A stretch of DNA of 64,000 nucleotides from Lachnospira sp. UBA3790 (GTDB lineage: Bacteria; Bacillota; Clostridia; Lachnospirales; Lachnospiraceae). The notes beneath the pieces were generated by a model that was given only the letters and a program-made list of their open reading frames with translations, did no database searches and was not told the DNA's origin. Positions 59,302 to 64,000 of this stretch are shown here, piece after piece. Position numbers and translations under genes: made by a program. Within the stretch, counting starts at the first letter, position 1, and every line of letters starts with the position of its first letter. The stretch covers positions 580,338 to 644,337 of the forward strand of contig DFEY01000003.1 in assembly GCA_002369135.1 (NCBI GenBank), written 5' to 3'.

Positions 59302-60571
59302 AAATTTCACCATCCTGTTTTCCAGATACTTTCGCATCTATTTTTCCATCTTTGATGATTAAGGAAATATCATCTCCCACGTCCACATCCTTTGTGGAAA
59401 CTATTGGCCCATCTGCTCCGCTCACATAAGCAAAACCTCTGCTGATTTTCTCAAGCGGTGATAAACCTTCTAGCTTTTCTATAAACAACTGCAATGTATG
59501 TTTTCTTCTAATAAATTTATCATTAAAGAAATTGCTTAAATTATTTTTATACTCTGGTAACAATCTCTTAGTTTCTGCAAACTTATCATTAAAGCCGTAT
59601 GACAGTTTATCTCGATACTCTGAAATCAATTGCTTGTATGTGTTTAGTTTCGACATTGGACTAAACTTCTCTATCTTAGACTCATACACTTCAGTCTTAT
59701 TTTTATAAGCGTCTATCTTTGTATCGATATAATTTCTAAATGTCGCTTTATATCTTTCAAGAGTATTTACAAACTCGTCATATTCAAATACTGCTAACTC
59801 AGCCGCTGCCGAAGGTGTAGGTGCTCTTAAGTCTGCGACAAAGTCCGATATAGAAAAATCAGTCTCATGACCTACCGCAGAAATGATTGGTGTCTGACAA
59901 TCGAAAATGGCTTGAGCCACTATCTCTTCATTGAAACACCAAAGGTCTTCTAAAGATCCGCCACCTCGTCCAACAATAATCACATCTAAATCTTGCTCGT
60001 CCAAAAACTTAATGCTGTTAACAATAGACTGTGCAGCAAGTTCACCTTGAACTGCCGTTGGCTTCAAGTAAAGCTGTACGAATTTATTACGTCTAGATGT
60101 AACGTTAATAATGTCATTTATAACAGCTCCAGTTTCAGATGTGGCAACACCTATCTTTAGTGAATACTTTGGAATAGGTTTTTTATACATATCTGAGAAT
60201 AGTCCGCGTTCTTCTAACTCAGCTTTTAACTTCTCATACTTCTGATATAAATCACCAAGTCCAGCTGGCTCTATTTCATTAGCATATAGTTGGTATTTGC
60301 CTTGGGCTTCATATACACCCACATAACCTTTAATTACAATTTGTTGGCCAGGCTCCATTCTAAACTTTAATTTAGAAGCATTGCCCTTCCACATAATGCA
60401 GTTAATCACATCTGTGTTTTCTTTAATTGTAAAGTAAATATGACCACTTCCGTGATAGTTACAATTTCCAACTTCACCTTGCACCGTAATGCTTTTTAAG
60501 AACGGATCAGTCTCTAGAATATTTTTTATATAACTATTTAATTGTTTTACCGAATAAATAGATTTTTCCAT
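59288..60571 (-). CDS. xseA: Exodeoxyribonuclease VII large subunit
   Basis: 427 residues. N-terminal OB fold (YSVKQLNSYIKNILETDPFL and VQGEVGNCNYHGSGHIYFT), catalytic domain with DVIIVGRGGGSLEDLWCFNEE, VGHETDFSISDFVADLRAPTP (conserved block about 233-253), then a coiled coil. Overlaps xseB and follows nusB by 2 nt. Confidence 0.97.
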   Translation of the reverse strand: MEKSIYSVKQLNSYIKNILETDPFLKSITVQGEVGNCNYHGSGHIYFTIKENTDVINCIMWKGNASKLKFRMEPGQQIVIKGYVGVYEAQGKYQLYANEIEPAGLGDLYQKYEKLKAELEERGLFSDMYKKPIPKYSLKIGVATSETGAVINDIINVTSRRNKFVQLYLKPTAVQGELAAQSIVNSIKFLDEQDLDVIIVGRGGGSLEDLWCFNEEIVAQAIFDCQTPIISAVGHETDFSISDFVADLRAPTPSAAAELAVFEYDEFVNTLERYKATFRNYIDTKIDAYKNKTEVYESKIEKFSPMSKLNTYKQLISEYRDKLSYGFNDKFAETKRLLPEYKNNLSNFFNDKFIRRKHTLQLFIEKLEGLSPLEKISRGFAYVSGADGPIVSTKDVDVGDDISLIIKDGKIDAKVSGKQDGEIYGKE

Positions 60572-60573
60572 TT

Positions 60574-60975
60574 TTACTCCGCTACAAAGTTAGATAAGAT
60601 TCCGTTTATGAATTTTGGAGAAGCATCCGACGAATACTTCTTAGAAAGTTCAACTGCTTCGTTCACAGCCACCTTATCTGGTATCTCCTCATCCATTTTG
60701 ATTTCATAGTATGCCAAGCGCAAAATTGCTTTATCAACCTTGTCCATGCGATCCACTTTCCATTTGTTAGACACTGACTCTATTTCTTGATCGATAGTTT
60801 CTTTGTTGTCTAATATCTTGTTAGCCTTATCGATTATGTAAGTCTTATCTTTGTCAGTAAATCCATCTTTGCCATCAAAATATAATGAAAACTGAGTATT
60901 CAATTCTTCTTTGTCGTGGAAGTCATCTAAATATATAAGTTTTAAGACATTCTCACGAATCTCGCTTCGTTTCAT
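60574..60975 (-). CDS. nusB: Transcription antitermination factor NusB
   Basis: 133-residue helical NusB that, with S10/NusE, binds boxA RNA in rRNA antitermination. MKRSEIRENVLKLIYLDDFH, then ILRLAYYEIKMDEEIPDKVAVNEAVELSKKYS (about 83-114) and FINGILSNF at the end. GGAGG Shine-Dalgarno. A 9-bp direct repeat with 11-bp spacing lies immediately upstream. Confidence 0.96.
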   Translation of the reverse strand: MKRSEIRENVLKLIYLDDFHDKEELNTQFSLYFDGKDGFTDKDKTYIIDKANKILDNKETIDQEIESVSNKWKVDRMDKVDKAILRLAYYEIKMDEEIPDKVAVNEAVELSKKYSSDASPKFINGILSNFVAE

Positions 60976-60989
60976 TATTCCTCCAATTT

Positions 60990-61009
60990 ATGCATAAACA
61001 ATGCATAAA
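60990..61009. repeat. Tandem ATGCATAAA repeat upstream of nusB
   Basis: ATGCATAAA at 60990-60998 and again at 61001-61009, spaced 11 bp start to start (one helical turn), in the leader between the asp23 terminator and the nusB Shine-Dalgarno. Possible operator; no known regulator matched. Confidence 0.4.
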
Positions 61010-61051
61010 GTATTTAATAGTGTATTTTTATTAGTCTCATTAAATGCAATA

Positions 61052-61076
61052 AAGGGTGTCTATATTAGACACCCTT
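61052..61076 (-). terminator. Terminator after asp23
   Basis: 11-bp arms AAGGGTGTCTA (61052-61062) and TAGACACCCTT (61066-61076), TAT loop, then TTATTGCATTT on the minus strand; the short T-tract suggests partial termination before nusB. Confidence 0.7.
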
Positions 61077-61084
61077 ATCATTTC

Positions 61085-61450
61085 TTATTCTCCTACGCTA
61101 GCGATGTTAACATCTACGTTAACCACTTCTAAGCATGTCATATTTTCAACGGACTGTTTAACTTTGTCTTGAACTTTCTTGGATATTTTAATAATATTCT
61201 CGTTCATCTTTATAATCAGTTTTACACTGATATTAACTTGGCTTCCCTCAACTTCTACATGAACACTCTTTGCTAACTTCTTCATGCTAGTTTTAGTAAC
61301 CATATCCGGAGTAATTCCACCTGCCATAGCGTACACTCCGTCTACCTCTAATGCTGCTATAGCTGATATCACGCCTAAAACGTTTTCAGTCACATATACA
61401 GCTCCTAATTCAGGTACGTCAGAAATTACATGTGAATTCTTTACATCCAT
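61085..61450 (-). CDS. Asp23/Gls24-family protein
   Basis: 121 residues of the Asp23/Gls24 (DUF322) family: GAVYVTENVLGVISAIAALEVDGVYAMAGG (about 16-45), then VHVEVEGSQVNISVKLIIK and KVQDKVKQSVENMTCLEV. S. aureus Asp23 is envelope-associated and linked to alkaline or envelope stress; many clostridial copies sit before nusB and probably have a basal role. Strong promoter at 61488-61516, GGAGG Shine-Dalgarno. FolD, sometimes encoded between this gene and nusB, is absent. Confidence 0.94.
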   Translation of the reverse strand: MDVKNSHVISDVPELGAVYVTENVLGVISAIAALEVDGVYAMAGGITPDMVTKTSMKKLAKSVHVEVEGSQVNISVKLIIKMNENIIKISKKVQDKVKQSVENMTCLEVVNVDVNIASVGE

Positions 61451-61487
61451 ATTTACAACCTCCTAGGGTTTAAATTTTCTAAGAGAT

Positions 61488-61516
61488 ATTATATCAAAAT
61501 GCCCCTATTTTTACAA
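61488..61516 (-). promoter_or_regulatory. Promoter of asp23
   Basis: Minus strand TTGTAA (61511-61516), 17 nt, TGA-TATAAT with the -10 at 61488-61493: an extended -10 promoter. Confidence 0.85.
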
Positions 61517-61526
61517 TCTTATTAAA

Positions 61527-61555
61527 TTGAATGTGAAGACTTTTTATGTTATACT
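61527..61555 (+). promoter_or_regulatory. Promoter of the polysaccharide deacetylase gene
   Basis: TTGAAT (61527-61532), 17 nt, TATACT (61550-61555) with an upstream TG (extended -10). Confidence 0.8.
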
Positions 61556-61583
61556 TTTAGTCGATTTTAACAAGGAGAAACCA

Positions 61584-62819
61584 ATGAAAATTACAAAAAA
61601 TAAAGTAATTTCAATATTCGTAATAATCGCAGTTATTGTTACTTTTTTCCCATACGAAAACAGTATCAAGAGTTCTGAGACTATTAATCATATAAAGAGC
61701 ATTAAACTAAGCAAAAACAGTGTTAATCTAACTCCTGGCAAGAAGACTGTTATCTCTGCCAAAATATCATATAAAACAGATACTGATGAGTTAGAAAAAC
61801 ACATTTGGACTAGCTATGATAAGAACATTGCCACTATAGATCAAAAAGGTATTATCACAGCAAAATCAAATGGTACTACTTATATTCTATGTTCATCTAA
61901 GTCGAAGAATACAATTGTTAGATGTAAAGTTGTTGTTAGACATCCTTACAATAAGGTTAATAGTATTTCTTTCCCACAGAAAGCTATTAGGATGAATATT
62001 GACGACAAACGTAAGCTAGAGCCAGCTATTAAGTTTACTGGAAACAAGACATATACTACTGAGCCTATTGAGTGGTCTAGTTCAAACAACAAGATTGCAA
62101 AAGTTAGTAGTAAAGGTATTGTTAAAGGTCAAGCAAACGGTACTGCTTACATTACTATAAAATCTAAATTCTCAGGAAAGAAAGCATCAGTCAAACTTAC
62201 AATTACACCGACAAAGTATATTGCATTTACCTTTGACGATGGCCCTGGTAGATACACTAAGAAATTAGTAGATGCGCTTAAGAAGTATGATTCCAAAGCT
62301 ACATTCTTTACTGTCGGAAGAAGCATCGAAAAATATAGAAGTGCTTTAAAATATGCACACGCTAATGGAATGGAAATCGGAAATCATTCATATAGTCATA
62401 AGAACTTTAAAAAGTCTTCTAAAAAGACTATTAAGAGAGAAATAAATAGAAACAATCGATTAGTAAAAGATTCAACGGGTGTCAATCCTACTCTTTTACG
62501 TCCACCATATGGAAACTATAATAAGACAGTTTCAAAACTTGCTGGTGTACCTATGATTTACTGGTCAGTTGATACGCTAGATTGGAAACATAAGAAAACA
62601 AAATATGTTTATAAGAGTATTATGAGACAGTCTGGCAGATGGGACATTGTACTTCTTCATGATATACACAAAACATCTGTGGAAGGATTTATAAAGGCTC
62701 TTCCAAAACTAAAGAAAGATAATTTCGAGTTAGTTACGGTTTCAGAGTTATATCAAATCTACGGTAAAAAAATGAAATCCGGAGTTATGTACTACGGTCC
62801 TAGAAGAGATGAAAAATAA
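61584..62819 (+). CDS. Secreted polysaccharide deacetylase with two Big2 Ig-like domains
   Basis: 411 residues from MKITKNKVISIFVII; an upstream frame starting at the -35 box is not coding. N-terminal signal or anchor helix (about 7-23), two Big2-type domains (about 35-118 and 123-207; VNLTPGKKTVISAKI and SNNKIAKVSSKGIVKGQANG), then a NodB domain with metal/catalytic motifs FTFDDGPG (Asp218-Asp219), NHSYSH (His268, His272), RPPYG (Arg306) and LLHDIH (His359). Probably deacetylates a cell-wall or surface polysaccharide such as peptidoglycan GlcNAc. Very basic. Single-gene unit. Confidence 0.92.
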   Translation: MKITKNKVISIFVIIAVIVTFFPYENSIKSSETINHIKSIKLSKNSVNLTPGKKTVISAKISYKTDTDELEKHIWTSYDKNIATIDQKGIITAKSNGTTYILCSSKSKNTIVRCKVVVRHPYNKVNSISFPQKAIRMNIDDKRKLEPAIKFTGNKTYTTEPIEWSSSNNKIAKVSSKGIVKGQANGTAYITIKSKFSGKKASVKLTITPTKYIAFTFDDGPGRYTKKLVDALKKYDSKATFFTVGRSIEKYRSALKYAHANGMEIGNHSYSHKNFKKSSKKTIKREINRNNRLVKDSTGVNPTLLRPPYGNYNKTVSKLAGVPMIYWSVDTLDWKHKKTKYVYKSIMRQSGRWDIVLLHDIHKTSVEGFIKALPKLKKDNFELVTVSELYQIYGKKMKSGVMYYGPRRDEK

Positions 62820-62821
62820 AC

Positions 62822-62849
62822 AAAAAGCTGAGGTTAATCCTCAGCTTTT
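62822..62849. terminator. Bidirectional terminator between the deacetylase gene and rlmH
   Basis: 11-bp stem AAAAGCTGAGG / CCTCAGCTTTT around TTAAT (62822-62849). The rlmH stop codon (62848-62850) overlaps the stem edge. Confidence 0.88.
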
Positions 62850-63327
62850 ATTTATGATAAGGTTCATTATTAATTATTCTAAAAGATCTATAAATCTGTT
62901 CTAAAAGAATCACTCTCATCAACTGATGTGGAAATGTCATCTTAGAAAAACTAAGTTTCTTATCAGCCCTATCCAAAACAGTTTTGTGAAGTCCTAGAGA
63001 GCCTCCAATCACGAACGTAATATCACTAGTTCCACTTATTCTAAATTCTTCTATTTGCTTCGCCAATTCTACGGAGTCTAATTCTTTGCCTTCAATTGCT
63101 AGCGCAATAACCTTCGACGAATCAGATATTTTATCAAGTATTCTCTTGCCTTCTGTTTCTTTGACGATATCTTCTTCTGTTTGGGATGCGTTTTCCTTAG
63201 TCTTCTCATCTTTTACTTCCACAATGTTTAGCTTACAGTATTTAGACAATCTTTTCGAATACTCTTTAATGGCATCAACGAAAAACTTTTCTTTAATTTT
63301 CCCAACTGAAATAATTGTTATTTTCAT
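62848..63327 (-). CDS. rlmH: 23S rRNA pseudouridine1915 N3-methyltransferase RlmH
   Basis: 159-residue SPOUT methyltransferase; methylates pseudouridine 1915 in helix 69 on the 70S ribosome. ITIISVGKIKEKFFVDAIKEY, the SAM knot FVIGGSLGLHKTVLDRAD and the C-terminal FPHQLMRVILLEQIYRSFRIINNEPYHK (about 132-159), which is diagnostic. GAGG Shine-Dalgarno. Single-gene unit. Confidence 0.97.
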   Translation of the reverse strand: MKITIISVGKIKEKFFVDAIKEYSKRLSKYCKLNIVEVKDEKTKENASQTEEDIVKETEGKRILDKISDSSKVIALAIEGKELDSVELAKQIEEFRISGTSDITFVIGGSLGLHKTVLDRADKKLSFSKMTFPHQLMRVILLEQIYRSFRIINNEPYHK

Positions 63328-63346
63328 ATTGTTACCTCGCCAAAGA

Positions 63347-63355
63347 ATTATAACA
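63347..63355 (-). promoter_or_regulatory. Extended -10 promoter of rlmH
   Basis: Minus strand TGT-TATAAT (63347-63355), 20 nt before the ATG; no clear -35. Confidence 0.65.
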
Positions 63356-63370
63356 TATATTCTTATTTGC

Positions 63371-63399
63371 TTGTGAGAAAAAACTTATTATTATATAAT
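63371..63399 (+). promoter_or_regulatory. Promoter of the right-edge membrane protein
   Basis: TTGTGA (63371-63376), 17 nt, TATAAT (63394-63399), then GGAGG at 63422-63426. Confidence 0.8.
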
Positions 63400-63432
63400 T
63401 GTTTTTAGATTAATTTAGCACGGAGGATAAAT

Positions 63433-64000
63433 ATGGATAATCTATATGATGAAAATAAAGATGTGAAAACTACAATAGATGAAGAAATCACTGAAGAGCT
63501 AGTTGAAAACGAGACTCCTACTGAGGAAGCATTTGATAGAGAAGAAAGTTTCTTTGGCGGTGGCGATAATACATATGTTAAAAAGGCAGACAAATATGAA
63601 GATGTAAGATCATCTGCTTTCACAATGTTGATTGTTGGAATGCTTGGAATAATATTTGTAATTCTTGCGCTTACTAAAGTTATAAATATTCCATTCAGCG
63701 AAACAACTGCTTGGTTATTCTATTCAATTATGAGTATTGTCTTTGTTGCATTTACTATCGCTGGTTTCTTTTCATTAAGAAGAGCAAACAAATTAAAAGG
63801 CGAGGCTGAGATTGAAAATGAAAAGATTGATGAAATTAATGCATGGGCAAATGAAAATGTTTCTAAGACTGTTATAGATACAGATTTAGACTTAAATGAA
63901 TCTGTTGAAATCTTATACTTCTCAAGAGCTGAAAAAATCAAAGGACTATTAATGCATCAGTTCGAAGATGTTGATGAAGGTTTGATTGATCTTCTAACAG
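63433..64000 (+). CDS. Acidic two-helix membrane protein of unknown function, C-terminus cut by window edge
   Basis: 189 codons, open to the right edge. Starts MDNLYDENKDVKTTIDEEIT after GGAGG. An acidic cytoplasmic-type N-terminal region (1-60, with FFGGGDNTY) is followed by two hydrophobic helices (about 66-86 and 98-118), a basic RRANK turn and a charged helical region. It has its own promoter. I do not recognise the family; the layout suggests a small inner-membrane protein with a cytosolic C-terminal domain. The coding frame is supported by the Shine-Dalgarno, promoter and absence of stops. Confidence 0.8.
   Translation, partial: MDNLYDENKDVKTTIDEEITEELVENETPTEEAFDREESFFGGGDNTYVKKADKYEDVRSSAFTMLIVGMLGIIFVILALTKVINIPFSETTAWLFYSIMSIVFVAFTIAGFFSLRRANKLKGEAEIENEKIDEINAWANENVSKTVIDTDLDLNESVEILYFSRAEKIKGLLMHQFEDVDEGLIDLLT

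Noticed and set aside
1..64000. CRISPR arrays, tRNA/rRNA genes, insertion sequences, prophage or defence genes
   Set aside because: No regularly spaced repeats, cloverleaf or rRNA-like sequence, transposase or phage genes were seen on either strand by reading; a tool search could still reveal small RNAs.

Overview
The window is a dense block of housekeeping genes from a low-GC Gram-positive bacterium with strong Shine-Dalgarno sequences. Gene content points to the class Clostridia, most likely Lachnospiraceae: the order asp23-nusB-xseA-xseB-ispA-dxs-tlyA-nadK-argR-recN, the flavoprotein-cmk-ispH-S1 cluster, a sodium-pumping decarboxylase cluster with an OadG-like lipoprotein, a coaD-linked coiled-coil protein, and a meso-DAP-type murE. 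The family assignment is inference from gene families and order; no 16S gene is present. I count 62 genes, 57 on the minus strand, which suggests one replication arm. Two genes run off the edges: ffh on the left and a membrane protein on the right. I saw no rRNA, tRNA, CRISPR array, prophage or insertion sequence. No gap between genes exceeds about 200 bases.

Layout on the minus strand, read right to left within each unit. (1) 1-10435: plsX-acpP-rnc-smc-ftsY-yfhO, then ylxM-ffh as a separate unit whose promoter is nested in the yfhO terminator. (2) 10593-13059: pta-ackA, then rpmF with its own consensus promoter; tmcAL is divergent to pta (13175-14395, plus). (3) 14542-18713: rsmD-coaD-coiled-coil protein, then a metallo-beta-lactamase-fold protein, an ACT protein and a PFL/DUF711 protein. 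(4) 18778-22921: flavoprotein-cmk-ispH-S1. (5) 22961-28030: a biotin-dependent Na+ decarboxylase or transcarboxylase cluster. (6) 28176-35927: ltaS-like-scpA-scpB-dapF-murE-asnB, joining envelope synthesis and chromosome segregation. (7) 36100-43051: aroF (plus), xerD-like, nudix, proC, rny, recA-recX with a LexA box. (8) 43232-48297: yicC-gmk-rpoZ-rimO-pgsA-aminotransferase, with rqcH divergent (plus). (9) 50243-52462: an SseB-FHA fusion gene and glgA. (10) 52527-61450: the asp23-nusB-to-recN cluster. (11) 61584-64000: a Big2 polysaccharide deacetylase (plus), rlmH (minus) and an acidic membrane protein (plus, partial).

Physiology implied: acetate formation by Pta-AckA, sodium-linked decarboxylation, the non-mevalonate isoprenoid route (Dxs, IspH, IspA), meso-DAP peptidoglycan that may be amidated by AsnB, lipoteichoic-acid-type polymers, glycogen synthesis, SOS-regulated RecA and RqcH-type ribosome rescue.

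Nothing here is an obvious new defence or mobile system. The least explained items are the SseB-FHA protein upstream of glgA, the mixed MmdA/OadA cluster with its lipoprotein-type OadG, asnB inside a cell-wall operon, the LTA synthase with a C-terminal IPT/TIG-like domain, the S1 protein with a long amphipathic acidic tail, and several compact regulatory overlaps, of which the ylxM promoter inside the yfhO terminator is the clearest.
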